DNA of 64,000 nucleotides from Bradyrhizobium sp. SRL28 (GTDB lineage Bacteria > Pseudomonadota > Alphaproteobacteria > Rhizobiales > Xanthobacteraceae), in the NCBI RefSeq assembly GCF_018596315.1, contig NZ_JAHEAG010000020.1, positions 82,065 through 146,064 on the forward strand. Reading direction: 5' to 3'. Below, in pieces: positions 8,501 through 17,414 of this stretch. Within the stretch, counting starts at the first letter, position 1. Each line of letters begins with the position of its first letter. The notes beneath the pieces were generated by a model. That model saw only the letters and a list, made by a program, of their open reading frames with translations, was not told where the DNA came from and ran no database searches. The position numbers and the translations under genes were made by a program.

Positions 8501-10170
8501 TGGCGCGGCCGGATGAATTGACCTTTGCGCCGCTCGGCGGCGTCGGCGAGATCGGCATGAACCTGTCGATCTACGGGCTCGGCAACCGCAACCAGCGGTC
8601 CTGGCTCGCGGTCGATCTCGGCGTTTCCTTCGGCGACGAGGAGCATTTGCCGGGGATCGACCTGATCATGCCCGACATCCGCTTCCTGGAGAAAGAGCGC
8701 AAGAACCTGATGGGCCTGGTGCTGACGCATGCCCATGAGGATCATTTCGGCGCCATCATAGATCTCTGGCCGAAACTGCAATGCCCCATCTATGCCACCA
8801 AGTTCAGCGCCGCTTTGTTCGAGGCCAAATGCGCCTCCGAGCGCAATCCGCCGAAGATCCCCGTGACCGTGGTGCCGTCGGGCGGCCGGATCAATCTCGG
8901 GCCGTTCACCGTCGAGTTCATCCCGGTCGCGCACTCGATTCCGGAATCGCATGCGCTGGCGATCCACACCTCGGCCGGCACCGTGCTCCACACCGGCGAC
9001 TGGAAGATCGATCCGACGCCGATCATCGGTCTTCCCACGGACGAGCGGCGCCTGCGCGAACTCGGCGATGCCGGCGTGCTGGCTCTGGTCGGCGATTCCA
9101 CCAACGCGGTGCGGGACGGACGCTCGCCCTCGGAAACCGAGGTCGCCGCCACCATCGCCAAGCTGGTGAAGGCGGCCAAGGGCCGGGTTGCCGTCACGAC
9201 CTTTGCCTCCAACGTCGCGCGCGTGAAAGCGGTGGCGGATGCCGCCAAAGCCGCCGATCGCGAGGTGGTGGTGGTCGGCCGCGCCATGGAGCGCGTGGTG
9301 CAGGTCGCCCGCGAGACTGGCTATCTCGACGGCGTGCAGAATTTCCGTGGCGCCGATTATTATGGGCATTTCCCGCCGGACAAGGTGCTGGCGCTGTGCA
9401 CCGGCAGCCAGGGCGAGCCGCGGGCGGCGCTCGCCAGGATCGCCAATAACGACCATCCGCAGGTGACGCTGAACAAGGGCGACAGCGTGATCTTTTCCTC
9501 GCGCACCATCCCCGGCAACGAGAAGGCGGTCGGCGGCATCATCAATGGCCTGGTCAGCCAGGGCATCGAGGTCATCACCGACCGCACCGATCTCGTCCAC
9601 GTCTCCGGCCATCCGCGCCGCGACGAGCTGCGCGACATGATCTCATGGGTGCGCCCGCAGATCCTGATCCCCGTCCATGGCGAGGCGCTGCATCTGGCCG
9701 AGCACGCCAAGCTGGCGCGCACCGCCGGCGTGCCGAAGGTGCTGATCTGCCGTAATGGCGATCTGGTCAAGCTCGGACCGGGCGACCCCGCCATTATCGA
9801 CGAATTGCCGTCGGGGCGGCTCTACAAGGACGGCAATATTCTCGAGGATTCCAAGTCCCGCGCCGTGGTCGAGCGGCGCCGGATGGGGTTTGCCGGCTGC
9901 GCCTTCGTGGCGATCGCCATGACCGACAAGGGCGAGCTGGCCGATGATCCCGAGGTTGATCTCGTCGGCATCCCCGAGAAGAATGCGGCCGGCGAGGTCA
10001 TCGACGAAATCGTGTTCGATACAGTGGTTTCGACGGTGGAAAACCTGCCGCGGGCGCGGCGGCGCGATGCGGACGCGACCGCGGAATCGGTGCGCCGCGC
10101 GGTGCGGGCCGTCATCAACGAGCAGTGGGGCAAGAAGCCGATTTGCCTCGTTCATGTTCTGACGGTTTGA
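8500..10170 (+). CDS. rnj: Ribonuclease J
   Basis: Metallo-beta-lactamase/beta-CASP nuclease (556 aa) with endo- and 5'-3' exonuclease activity in RNA maturation and decay. The metal motif HAHEDH is at residues 77-82, followed by VAHSIPES, HTGDWKID and the beta-CASP motifs GHPRRDEL and PVHGE. Length matches alphaproteobacterial RNase J. It starts at an ATG overlapping the birA stop by one base, suggesting coupled translation. A short gap and a methylmalonyl-CoA epimerase follow, as in related genomes. Confidence 0.95.
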   Translation: MARPDELTFAPLGGVGEIGMNLSIYGLGNRNQRSWLAVDLGVSFGDEEHLPGIDLIMPDIRFLEKERKNLMGLVLTHAHEDHFGAIIDLWPKLQCPIYATKFSAALFEAKCASERNPPKIPVTVVPSGGRINLGPFTVEFIPVAHSIPESHALAIHTSAGTVLHTGDWKIDPTPIIGLPTDERRLRELGDAGVLALVGDSTNAVRDGRSPSETEVAATIAKLVKAAKGRVAVTTFASNVARVKAVADAAKAADREVVVVGRAMERVVQVARETGYLDGVQNFRGADYYGHFPPDKVLALCTGSQGEPRAALARIANNDHPQVTLNKGDSVIFSSRTIPGNEKAVGGIINGLVSQGIEVITDRTDLVHVSGHPRRDELRDMISWVRPQILIPVHGEALHLAEHAKLARTAGVPKVLICRNGDLVKLGPGDPAIIDELPSGRLYKDGNILEDSKSRAVVERRRMGFAGCAFVAIAMTDKGELADDPEVDLVGIPEKNAAGEVIDEIVFDTVVSTVENLPRARRRDADATAESVRRAVRAVINEQWGKKPICLVHVLTV

Positions 10171-10242
10171 GGTAAAAGACGTTTCTCGGGCGGGCACTGG
10201 TTCTTGCCGGGAAAGCGCACCGAAACAGGGAGTGGAGTAGTC

Positions 10243-10647
10243 ATGCTGGGCCGGCTCAATCATGTCGCGATCGCGGTCAAGGATGCGGAAAAGGCCGCCA
10301 AGATCTACGGTGGCGCGTTCGGCGCGGAAATTTCCGGGGCGGTGCCGCTGCCGGAGCATGGCGTCATCACCGTGTTCGTGACGCTGCCCAACACCAAGAT
10401 CGAGTTCATCCAGCCGCTCGGCGAGGCCTCGCCGATTGCTAAATTCGTCGAGCGCAACGCTGACGGTGGCATCCATCACATCTGCTACGACGTGCCCGAC
10501 ATCATCGCCGCGCGCGACAAGCTGATCAGCGAGGGCGCGCGCGTGCTTGGTGACGGCGTGCCGAAGATCGGCGCCCACGGCAAGCCGGTGCTGTTTTTCC
10601 ACCCGAAGGATTTCTCCGGCGCGCTCGTCGAAATCGAACAGGCCTGA
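10243..10647 (+). CDS. mce: Methylmalonyl-CoA epimerase
   Basis: Vicinal-oxygen-chelate fold enzyme (134 aa) interconverting the (R) and (S) forms of methylmalonyl-CoA in propionyl-CoA catabolism. Metal ligands can be read as His7 in LNHVAIAV, His78/79 in GGIHHICYDV and Glu130 in GALVEIEQ. An upstream in-frame codon at 10204 exists, but the ATG at 10243 is preceded by GGAG and gives the family N-terminus. The protein has exactly the compact size expected for this family. Confidence 0.93.
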   Translation: MLGRLNHVAIAVKDAEKAAKIYGGAFGAEISGAVPLPEHGVITVFVTLPNTKIEFIQPLGEASPIAKFVERNADGGIHHICYDVPDIIAARDKLISEGARVLGDGVPKIGAHGKPVLFFHPKDFSGALVEIEQA

Positions 10648-10653
10648 GCCCGG

Positions 10654-10929
10654 ATGGCCTATAGTATCTCAACCGCGCTTGCGATCTACTTCGTGCTCTG
10701 GTGGGTCGTGCTGTTCGTGACGCTGCCGTTCGGCGTCCGCAGCCAGCACGAGGACGGCGAGGGGGCGCCCGGCACCGATCCCGGCGCGCCGGTCATGGCG
10801 CGGATGGGCTACAAGCTGCTCTGGACCACGCTGATCTCGGCCGTGGTCTTCGGCATCGGAATGTGGGCGTATCACCAAGGCTATCTGAACATCGAGCGGC
10901 TGTCGAAACTGATGGGGCTGCCGTTCTAG
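10654..10929 (+). CDS. DUF1467 family membrane protein
   Basis: Small protein (91 aa) with two predicted membrane helices (about residues 5-25 and 56-76). The linking loop contains LPFGVRSQHEDGE and PGTDPGAPV, which is the DUF1467 signature. It is commonly found next to mce and proS in alphaproteobacteria. Its function is not known. The gene starts six bases after mce and is probably cotranscribed with it. After this gene the conserved order breaks off until proS at 30418. Confidence 0.85.
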   Translation: MAYSISTALAIYFVLWWVVLFVTLPFGVRSQHEDGEGAPGTDPGAPVMARMGYKLLWTTLISAVVFGIGMWAYHQGYLNIERLSKLMGLPF

Positions 10930-10942
10930 GGAATTGAGCACA

Positions 10943-11230
10943 ATGCTGCGCAGCGCAATTTCGATAATTTTGCTGCTTGCATCGATCGGCGGCCCGGCTG
11001 CCGCGATGGATCAATCCGCCATCGAGGAAACCAACTGCCTGATGGCCTGCGATGCCAACCAGGAAAATTGCGGGGCGGGGCAGGCTCCGTTCAGGACCAA
11101 TCGTTCAGTTGCCGCTCATCTTTCGCACCGGGAAATGAAGGCGTCTCCGGTCCCCGGTCTTCGCCGGGCAACCGGGCTTTCAACGACTTATGAAGCAACA
11201 CCGTCTCGTTCAAACGAGGGCAAGCGTTAG
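10943..11230 (+). CDS. Small secreted hypothetical protein
   Basis: An open frame of 95 codons starting at ATG 10943 (a TTG lies three codons earlier). The N-terminus MLRSAISIILLLASIGGPAAA looks like a cleavable signal peptide. It is followed by a Cys-bearing stretch, NCLMACDANQENC. I recognise no family. The second half is basic, low in hydrophobicity and less convincing as a folded protein, so the real gene may be a decayed remnant. It starts 13 bases after the DUF1467 stop. Confidence 0.4.
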   Translation: MLRSAISIILLLASIGGPAAAMDQSAIEETNCLMACDANQENCGAGQAPFRTNRSVAAHLSHREMKASPVPGLRRATGLSTTYEATPSRSNEGKR

Positions 11231-11248
11231 TTTGCCGGGGGAACAGGA

Positions 11249-11602
11249 ATGAATATTCAAAGAATTTTGCTGGTGCTCGTGGTCCTGCTCGCCGCAGGTC
11301 TCGCAGGGTCGTTCTATATGAACTGGAAGACGCTGGGGCAGCTTCGAACGGTGAAAGCTTTTGTTGAGAGCTCGGTCTTCGCCGATGCGGTGGCGGCCTG
11401 CGAAAAGGCGCCGAGCACGACCCCGTTCAAATGGACTGATGGCAAGCAGACCGCCGTCATCGGCCTGACTTCCGTCAAGCTGAACAAGGACACGATCTTC
11501 CCGAGCTACACGCTGGTCGCCGATAGCGTCTTTTGCGACTATGATCCCGTGAAGAAAAAGGCCGATATCGGATCGAACTTCCTGGAACGGGAAACATTTT
11601 AG
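11249..11602 (+). CDS. Membrane-anchored hypothetical protein, parent of a downstream fragment
   Basis: A 117-residue protein with one N-terminal hydrophobic segment (residues 5-24), probably a membrane anchor or uncleaved signal, and a periplasmic domain with two cysteines (FADAVAACEKAP and DSVFCDYDP). An AACAGG-type ribosome site precedes the ATG. I do not recognise the family. Its last 19 codons are found again, slightly diverged, at 12271-12327 after the methyltransferase gene. This points to a local duplication that left one intact copy here. Confidence 0.6.
   Translation: MNIQRILLVLVVLLAAGLAGSFYMNWKTLGQLRTVKAFVESSVFADAVAACEKAPSTTPFKWTDGKQTAVIGLTSVKLNKDTIFPSYTLVADSVFCDYDPVKKKADIGSNFLERETF
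11537..11592 (+). repeat. Direct repeat, copy 1 (3' end of the 117-codon gene)
   Basis: This 56-base stretch starts GACTATGATCCCGTGAAG and codes for DYDPVKKKADIGSNFLERE. It matches 12271-12327 with four or five differences over 57 positions, including one inserted base. The two copies bracket the methyltransferase gene in the same orientation. Confidence 0.85.
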
Positions 11603-11634
11603 GCTCGGTCGTTACGCGGGTCGCGAGTTCGCAA

Positions 11635-12243
11635 ATGGCGTCGGAAGAAGCCGCAGGGATCATCGATCTGTATCAGCGCAAGGCGCTGGACTGGATCGAG
11701 AGTCGCGCACGCGCCAGCCTGTTTGAAAAACCCTGGCTCGACCGATTCCGGGCGCTGCTGCCGCCTGCTGGTCCGATCCTGGATATCGGGTGCGGATCGG
11801 CAGCGCCCATGGCTGGGTATCTGATCGAGCTTGGTCATCCCGTCGTTGGCGTGGATTCATCTCCGGCCATGATCGACGTCTGCCGAAGGCATTTTCCGAA
11901 GCAGGAATGGATCGTCGCCGATATGCGCAAGCTTGCCTTGCGGCGGCAGTTTTCCGGCATCCTTGCGTGGGACAGTTTCTTTCATCTCTGCCACGACGAC
12001 CAGCGCCGGATGTTTCCGGTGTTTCGGGAGCACGCGGCGCCGGAGGCGGCGCTGATGTTCACAAGCGGCCCAGGGCACGGGGAGGCGATCGGGAGTTTTG
12101 GAGGCGAGCCGCTGTATCATGCGAGCCTCGACCCCGCCGAATATCGTTCATTGCTCGATCAGAACGGGTTTCATGTGGTGGCGCATGTCGTTGAGGACCC
12201 CGGCTGCGGCGGCCACACCATCTGGCTGGCGCAGCTCATTTAG
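11635..12243 (+). CDS. Class I SAM-dependent methyltransferase
   Basis: A 202-residue protein with a Rossmann-type SAM-binding core. Motif I is ILDIGCGSAAP at residues 48-58, the acidic end of strand 2 is GVDSSPAM, and VADMRKLAL and WDSFFHL match later motifs. No substrate-recognition domain is evident, so the acceptor (small molecule or protein) cannot be named. The gene lies between the intact 117-codon gene and a fragment of its duplicate, so it may have entered with the duplication event. No membrane segment or signal peptide. Confidence 0.8.
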   Translation: MASEEAAGIIDLYQRKALDWIESRARASLFEKPWLDRFRALLPPAGPILDIGCGSAAPMAGYLIELGHPVVGVDSSPAMIDVCRRHFPKQEWIVADMRKLALRRQFSGILAWDSFFHLCHDDQRRMFPVFREHAAPEAALMFTSGPGHGEAIGSFGGEPLYHASLDPAEYRSLLDQNGFHVVAHVVEDPGCGGHTIWLAQLI

Positions 12244-12270
12244 CGCTCGCTTCGCGTCCGGCTGTTTCCC

Positions 12271-12327
12271 GACTATGATCCGGTCAAGAAAAAGGCCGAT
12301 ATCGGATCGAATTTTCCTGGAACGGGA
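12271..12327 (+). pseudogene. Fragment of a duplicate of the 117-codon gene (direct repeat copy 2)
   Basis: These 57 bases repeat the coding end of the gene at 11249-11602 (DYDPVKKKADIGSNF). One extra T in a run (TTTT instead of CTT) then shifts the frame, so FLERE becomes FPGTG. No start codon or upstream part of the gene is left, and the match ends before the original stop. It is best read as a relic of a duplication or recombination around the methyltransferase gene. Confidence 0.7.
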
Positions 12328-12368
12328 GCGAGTGACGCCTCCCGCACCGGCATGGGGGGCAGATCGCG

Positions 12369-13676
12369 ATGAGCTCACAGGATCGACCACCGGCTAGTTC
12401 CCGGCAGGACGAATATCGAATTCTGCCGGAAGGCGATCTGCGGGAGTACCTTGCCCGGCTTCCCGCCATCGCCGAGCACCTCGGGGGAGCGCCGGAGGTC
12501 TGGTCGATCAGCGAGGTCGGCGACGGCAACCTCAACCTCGTGTTCATCGTCAAGGGGGCTGAGGGCGGCGTCGCCGTCAAGCAGGCGCTGCCTTATGTGC
12601 GGCTCGTCGGCGAGAGCTGGCCGCTGCCGCTGTCGCGCTCGCATTATGAATATCTGGCGCTCACGCATCAGGCGCGGCTTGCGCCCGGTCTGGTGCCGTC
12701 GGTGCTTCACCACAACGAGGCCCTTGCGCTCGTCGTCATGGAGTTGATCGAGCCTCATATCATCATGCGCAAGGGGCTGATTGCTGGCGCGCTCTATCCC
12801 AGCTTTGTCGGGGACATCGCGACCTTTCTGGCGCGCACGCTGTTTTTCTCTTCCGACCTCGCGATTCCCGCTGCCCAGAAGAAGGAGGGGATTGCGGCGT
12901 TCGCGGGTAACCATGCGCTCTGCAAGATTACCGAAGACCTGGTCTTCACCGACCCTTACCGCGTGGCCGAGCAAAACCGCTGGACGCAGCCCTGGCTCGA
13001 TGCGACAGCGGCCGCCTTCCGCGAGGACCTCGATCTCCACGCCGCGATCTCGCGGCTGAAACTGAAATTCCTGAACGCGCCGGAAGCCCTGATCCATGGC
13101 GACCTCCACACCGGCTCGATCATGGTGACGGAAGGCTCGACTGTCGTGATCGATCCCGAGTTCGCGTTCTACGGACCGATGGGGTTCGATCTCGGCGCGG
13201 TCATCGGCAATCTCCTGATGAGCTATCTGGCCTCCGCCGGTCATGAGGGTTCGCCGGGCGAACGGCGGCTGTTCGAGGTCTGGGTACTGGAAACGATCGA
13301 AAACGTCTGGACCGAGTTCGCCCACGAGTTCCTCGAGCTCTGGCGCACGGAAGCTCACGGCGACGCCTATCCGCCGACGCTGTTTCCCGGCGAGGCCGGC
13401 GTGAAGCGCCTGGAGGCCGAGCGGCGGGCCTATATGGCACGGCTGTTCCAGGACACCGTGGGGTTCTCAGCCGCAAAAATCATTCGCCGCATTCTCGGGC
13501 TGGCCCACAACATCGATTTCGAATTGATCGAGGACCCGAAGCGACGGGCGATCAGCGAGGCGCGGAGCCTGCGGCTCGCGCGTGCGATGATGGTCGACGC
13601 TGCCTCGTTCCGCGGCATCGGCGCGGTGACGAAAGCGGCGCAGGAGGTCCGCGACTGGCAGCCCGATTTCGGTTGA
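12369..13676 (+). CDS. mtnK: S-methyl-5-thioribose kinase
   Basis: Methionine-salvage enzyme (435 aa) phosphorylating 5-methylthioribose at O-1. It has the aminoglycoside-phosphotransferase-like kinase fold: SEVGDGNLNLVFIVKG (nucleotide loop near residue 50), AVKQALPYVRLVGESWPLP (conserved Lys), the catalytic loop ALIHGDLHTGSIMV and the metal-binding VIDPEFAFYGPMGFD. It is somewhat longer than the roughly 400-residue Bacillus enzyme. The usual partner mtnA is not adjacent, so the rest of the pathway must be elsewhere. The gene converges on the EF-hand gene, 22 bases away. Confidence 0.92.
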   Translation: MSSQDRPPASSRQDEYRILPEGDLREYLARLPAIAEHLGGAPEVWSISEVGDGNLNLVFIVKGAEGGVAVKQALPYVRLVGESWPLPLSRSHYEYLALTHQARLAPGLVPSVLHHNEALALVVMELIEPHIIMRKGLIAGALYPSFVGDIATFLARTLFFSSDLAIPAAQKKEGIAAFAGNHALCKITEDLVFTDPYRVAEQNRWTQPWLDATAAAFREDLDLHAAISRLKLKFLNAPEALIHGDLHTGSIMVTEGSTVVIDPEFAFYGPMGFDLGAVIGNLLMSYLASAGHEGSPGERRLFEVWVLETIENVWTEFAHEFLELWRTEAHGDAYPPTLFPGEAGVKRLEAERRAYMARLFQDTVGFSAAKIIRRILGLAHNIDFELIEDPKRRAISEARSLRLARAMMVDAASFRGIGAVTKAAQEVRDWQPDFG

Positions 13677-13698
13677 TGACACCCGGCGAGGATGGCTG

Positions 13699-14100
13699 CT
13701 ATTTCATTAGCCGCAGCAGGGACCGCCCGGCGGAGGATCTCAATTCCTTGGCGTCCAATGTCCCATCCTTGTCCGGATTGGCTGCGTTGAAGCGCTGCTC
13801 GACGACAGCAAGATATTCGTCCAGCGTCAGCGTGCCATCGCGGTCGGGATCGGCTGCAGCCAGTTCCTTGGCACTCAACCTGCCGCGCAACTCACGCGCA
13901 TCGAGCGTGCCGTCCCGATCCGGGTCCAGTTTGGTAAACATTGCGGACGCAGCCTTCTTCACCTCGGCCAGATCGAGGGTGCCGTCATTGTCGGAGTCGA
14001 ACATCTTGACCGGATCGACGCGCTTCGGTGCCGCCAGGGCGGTGCCGGAAAATGCAACAGCAGTGGCCAGTACTAGACCGATGAATAGGCGTGAAATCAT
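13699..14100 (-). CDS. Secreted EF-hand calcium-binding protein
   Basis: A 133-residue exported protein: signal peptide at residues 1-24 (ending GTALAA) followed by four EF-hand loops at about 35-46 (DSDNDGTLDLAE), 59-70 (DPDRDGTLDARE), 84-95 (DPDRDGTLTLDE) and 108-119 (NPDKDGTLDAKE). Each has Asp or Asn at positions 1, 3 and 5, Gly at 6 and Glu at 12, so all should bind calcium. The ATG at 14100 has AGGAGA upstream; 36 extra in-frame codons further upstream are excluded because the signal peptide begins here. Target and role are unknown; it may be a periplasmic calcium buffer or sensor. Confidence 0.88.
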   Translation of the reverse strand: MISRLFIGLVLATAVAFSGTALAAPKRVDPVKMFDSDNDGTLDLAEVKKAASAMFTKLDPDRDGTLDARELRGRLSAKELAAADPDRDGTLTLDEYLAVVEQRFNAANPDKDGTLDAKELRSSAGRSLLRLMK

Positions 14101-14336
14101 CCTGTGATCTCCTGAGCGAAGCGATCTTGTAGATAAAGGCTTCAACGCGGTAATCGGTTCCAGCCGCCGGGCGCCGATGGTTCCCGAATTAACCGCCAGC
14201 GCGGACATAAAGGTTAACCAGCAAGCTTACCCGAGGGATTTGGTTTGCTCGCTGCCACAAGCAAGCTAACCGTCGAAGCTGCATTTTTCGACAGAGTTTG
14301 GTCTCTGTTCACGTTTTTCATTCAGGGAGCATTCCC

Positions 14337-14810
14337 ATGGTTCGTACAGTAAAGCCTATCTTAGATGCGCTCGATCTTGAGCGCGAGATTGAAAAGGAGT
14401 TTCGCAAGGTGCCGCATCACGAATCTCTGCCTACCGATTTCGCGCCGCTTTCCGTACGCGCTCCGGATCTGGGGATGCCAGACTATGTAGAGCACAACGA
14501 CGGCGCAACGGAGATCGGCAGGTTGTCGGCGGAAGCTGTTGTCCGCGAATATGAAGCCGCGGCGAAAGACATCGAGGCCCTGGGCGTTGAGCTCATGGAA
14601 CAGGCCAGGCAATGCGAGGCCATGACTCGCGAGGCCCTCACAGTGACCGAAGAATTGAAGGAAACCGCAGCGCGATACCGCGCGGAGGCCAAACGCGTCT
14701 TCGTTCAAATTGAGAGCTGTTCGTTGTTGACGGCGGAAGTCCGCAAGATCTGCGAGGAAATGAAGGACAAGATCGCAACTCCGGCCAAGGTCGAAGCCAA
14801 AGCCGAGTAA
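14337..14810 (+). CDS. Hypothetical coiled-coil protein
   Basis: A 157-residue soluble protein without signal peptide or membrane segment. Residues about 60-145 are strongly helical with heptad-like spacing, rich in Ala and Glu (AEAVVREYEAAAKDIEALG and onward), so a dimeric coiled coil is likely. The N-terminal 55 residues hold Pro-rich linker sequence. The start has AGGGAG seven bases upstream; the open frame begins 13 codons earlier without such a site. I recognise no named family, although similar proteins are common in Bradyrhizobium. Transcribed divergently from the EF-hand gene. Confidence 0.7.
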   Translation: MVRTVKPILDALDLEREIEKEFRKVPHHESLPTDFAPLSVRAPDLGMPDYVEHNDGATEIGRLSAEAVVREYEAAAKDIEALGVELMEQARQCEAMTREALTVTEELKETAARYRAEAKRVFVQIESCSLLTAEVRKICEEMKDKIATPAKVEAKAE

Positions 14811-14860
14811 AGCCCGAGCCACCCGGGTATCACCGCGTCGGGGACGCGGATGGTGCGGTG

Positions 14861-15895
14861 CTACTCAGCCGCCCGCTCTCGCAGTCGCTGGGCATAGACG
14901 TTGATGATCAGCGCCGCCAGCAGGATCAGGCCGCGGATCAATATCTTCAAAAAACTGTCGATGTTGACGTGATCGAGTCCGTTGTTGAGGACGCCGAGCA
15001 CGAACAGGCCGACGATGGTATTGCCGATGCCGCCGCGGCCGCCAAAGAGACTGGTGCCGCCGACCACGACGGCGGCGATGGAATCCAGCAGATACGTGTC
15101 GAACTCGTTCTGCTGCGCGCTGCCGAAATGCGCGACGCCCAGCATGCCGCCGATGCCGGCGCACACGGCCGAAATCACCATGACGCTGCCGAGGATCAGC
15201 TTGACGTTGAGGCCGGAATATTCAGCCGCTTCGCGGTTTCCGCCGACCATGTAGACGTAGCGGCCGAAGCGGGTGTAGGTCAGCACCAGATGGCCGCCGA
15301 GCAGCATCAGGGCGGCCACGATCACGATCCAGGGGATGCCGCCGATCGATGTCGATCCCAGGGTCGTCACCAGCGGCGGTACCTTGTAGGCGATCTGCCC
15401 GCGCACCAATAGCGCCGAGACGCCGGCCGCGATCTGCATCATCGCCAGCGTCATGATGAAGGAGGGGATGCCGATGACAGTCAGCCCGAACGCGTTGACG
15501 AGGCCGAGCAGGGCGCACAGCGCCAGCGCCAGCAGGATCGCGGCCCATCCAGGCATCGGGACGTTGGCGATGTTGACGTAGGATTCCTGCAGCGTGAAAT
15601 AGGCGACCGCAATGCCGGTGACGTTGGCGATGGCGGCGACCGACAGATCGATTTCGGCGCACAGGATCACGAAGGTGAGGCCGACGGCGATGATGCCGGT
15701 GACTGAAATCTGGGTCAGGATGTTGCCGAAATTGTCGAGCGTCGCAAAGGACGGGCTCGCGACCGCAAAGAAGCTGAACAGGCAGATCAGCGTCAGGAAC
15801 GGCGCGATGTTGCGCATCTGGGAGCGCAGCATCGCGGCGAGCCCGCGAGGCCGTTTCCGATCCGCAGCGACTGTCACGCTTTCACCTGAAGTCAT
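14861..15895 (-). CDS. Sugar ABC transporter permease (RbsC/AraH family)
   Basis: Inner-membrane permease (344 aa) with 8-10 hydrophobic segments and the conserved family sequence FVILCAEIDLSVAAIANVTG near one third of the protein, plus the loop GGNREAAEYSGLNV and GVAHFGSAQ. These identify the ribose/xylose/galactose uptake family. The frame is open much further upstream, but the ATG at 15895 is where the real N-terminus begins. It is the third gene of a minus-strand operon (binding protein, ATPase, permease), 10 bases after the ATPase. The substrate cannot be inferred beyond a probable sugar or polyol. Confidence 0.92.
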   Translation of the reverse strand: MTSGESVTVAADRKRPRGLAAMLRSQMRNIAPFLTLICLFSFFAVASPSFATLDNFGNILTQISVTGIIAVGLTFVILCAEIDLSVAAIANVTGIAVAYFTLQESYVNIANVPMPGWAAILLALALCALLGLVNAFGLTVIGIPSFIMTLAMMQIAAGVSALLVRGQIAYKVPPLVTTLGSTSIGGIPWIVIVAALMLLGGHLVLTYTRFGRYVYMVGGNREAAEYSGLNVKLILGSVMVISAVCAGIGGMLGVAHFGSAQQNEFDTYLLDSIAAVVVGGTSLFGGRGGIGNTIVGLFVLGVLNNGLDHVNIDSFLKILIRGLILLAALIINVYAQRLRERAAE

Positions 15896-15905
15896 GCCGG
15901 TCTCC

Positions 15906-17408
15906 TCACGCCGCTTCCAAGAGGCGGTCCTTGCTGATCTGTTCGTTGGCAAACTCGCGCACGACAGCGCCGCGCTTGAGCACGATGACGCGGTCGGCGA
16001 GCGACAGTACCGTCTCGGGCTCGGTGGAGAGCACGATGATGGCGAGCCCCTTGGCGCGCAGATCCCTGACGATGTGGATGACGTCGTTCTTGGCGCCGAC
16101 ATCCATGCCGCGGGTCGGCTCGCACAGCACCAATAGCCGCGGCGGATAGCTCAGCCATTTCGCCAGCGCCACCTTCTGCTGATTGCCGCCCGACAGCATG
16201 CCGAGGTCGAGATCGACGGCCGCGGGCCGGATCCGCAGCTGCTCGACCTGCCGATTGGCAATCGCTCGCTCGCGCGACGGCTTGAGCAGCAATGACGAGA
16301 TGCGATCGAGGATGCTGATCGAGACGTTCTTGTAGACCGGCTCCTGCAGGAACAGCATGTCGCGCCGGCTCTCGGGGACGAAGGCGATGCCGGAACGCCT
16401 GGCGTCCGCCGTGCTGCGGAAGGCCTTCTGGTTGCCTGCGACCGCGAGCGTGCCGAGGTCGGGCTTTATCTTGCCGAACAGGATCCGCGCCAGCTCGAGC
16501 TGCCCGCATCCCATGAAGCCGTAGATGCCGAGCACCTCGCCGGCGCGGGCCTCGAACGAAACCTCGCGCAGGCGGCCCGCCAGCGTCAGCCCGTTTGCGT
16601 TCAGCACCACCGGCTGATCGGTCGGTGGCGGCAGCATGATGTCGTGGGTGTAGGTCTCCTCCAGGGCCTCGCGGCCCTTGCCGATCATCGCCTCGATCAG
16701 GGCCGGCTTGCTCGTCTCCGAAGCGGCGGTCTCCGCGACCTTCCTGCCGTTGCGGAACACCGTCACGGTGTCGGAGACACGCAGGATGTCCTCGATGAAA
16801 TGCGAGATGAAGACGATGCTGGTGCCTTCGTCCCGCAGCCGTTTCAGCGTCGTGAACAGGCGCTCCACTTCCGGCGGCGACAGCGCCGAGGTCGGCTCGT
16901 CGAGAATGATGATGCGGGCGCCCGAGGACAGCACGCGGGCGATCTCGATCAGTTGCTGCAGCCCGATCGGGAGGTCACCGAGCCGCGACATCGGATCGAC
17001 GTCGATGCCGAACCGCTTGAGCTGCTCGCCGGCCTCGCGGGCCATGCGCCGCCATTGCACCAGCCCTAAGCGGTTGGTCGGCTGATTGCCGAGAAACACG
17101 TTCTCGGCCACCGTCAGGTCAGGCGCCACGCTGAGTTCCTGATGAACCATCGCGATGCCGGCCGCATGCGCGTCGCGCACCGATCGAAAGCGGGTTTCCT
17201 TCCCATCCAGCACGAACCGGCCGGAAAAATCCGCATGCACGCCGGCGATGATCTTCATCAGCGTGCTTTTCCCCGCGCCGTTCTCGCCGACGAGACCGTG
17301 GATCTCGCCGGCGGTGAGCGCGAAGTCGACTCCACGAAGGGCCTCGACGCCGCCGAAGGCCTTCGTGATGTCGTGCAGTTCGAGAATGGGCTGATGTCCC
17401 CTGGACAT
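15906..17408 (-). CDS. Sugar ABC transporter ATP-binding protein (RbsA family)
   Basis: Two fused ATPase domains (500 aa). Domain 1 has an intact Walker A GENGAGKST (residues 41-49) and Walker B IIILDEPTSAL. Domain 2 has the degenerate Walker A typical of this family (GFMGCGQLE), an intact LSGGNQQKV signature, and an odd Walker B end, LCEPTRGMD, where Cys replaces the usual Asp. One of the two ATP sites is therefore probably non-hydrolytic, as in relatives. It lies between the binding-protein gene (6 bases upstream) and the permease gene. Confidence 0.93.
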   Translation of the reverse strand: MSRGHQPILELHDITKAFGGVEALRGVDFALTAGEIHGLVGENGAGKSTLMKIIAGVHADFSGRFVLDGKETRFRSVRDAHAAGIAMVHQELSVAPDLTVAENVFLGNQPTNRLGLVQWRRMAREAGEQLKRFGIDVDPMSRLGDLPIGLQQLIEIARVLSSGARIIILDEPTSALSPPEVERLFTTLKRLRDEGTSIVFISHFIEDILRVSDTVTVFRNGRKVAETAASETSKPALIEAMIGKGREALEETYTHDIMLPPPTDQPVVLNANGLTLAGRLREVSFEARAGEVLGIYGFMGCGQLELARILFGKIKPDLGTLAVAGNQKAFRSTADARRSGIAFVPESRRDMLFLQEPVYKNVSISILDRISSLLLKPSRERAIANRQVEQLRIRPAAVDLDLGMLSGGNQQKVALAKWLSYPPRLLVLCEPTRGMDVGAKNDVIHIVRDLRAKGLAIIVLSTEPETVLSLADRVIVLKRGAVVREFANEQISKDRLLEAA

Positions 17409-17414
17409 GCTGGC

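Noticed and set aside
12369..13676. mtnK as part of a local methionine-salvage operon
   Set aside because: No mtnA or other salvage gene is adjacent; the neighbouring methyltransferase has no recognisable salvage role.
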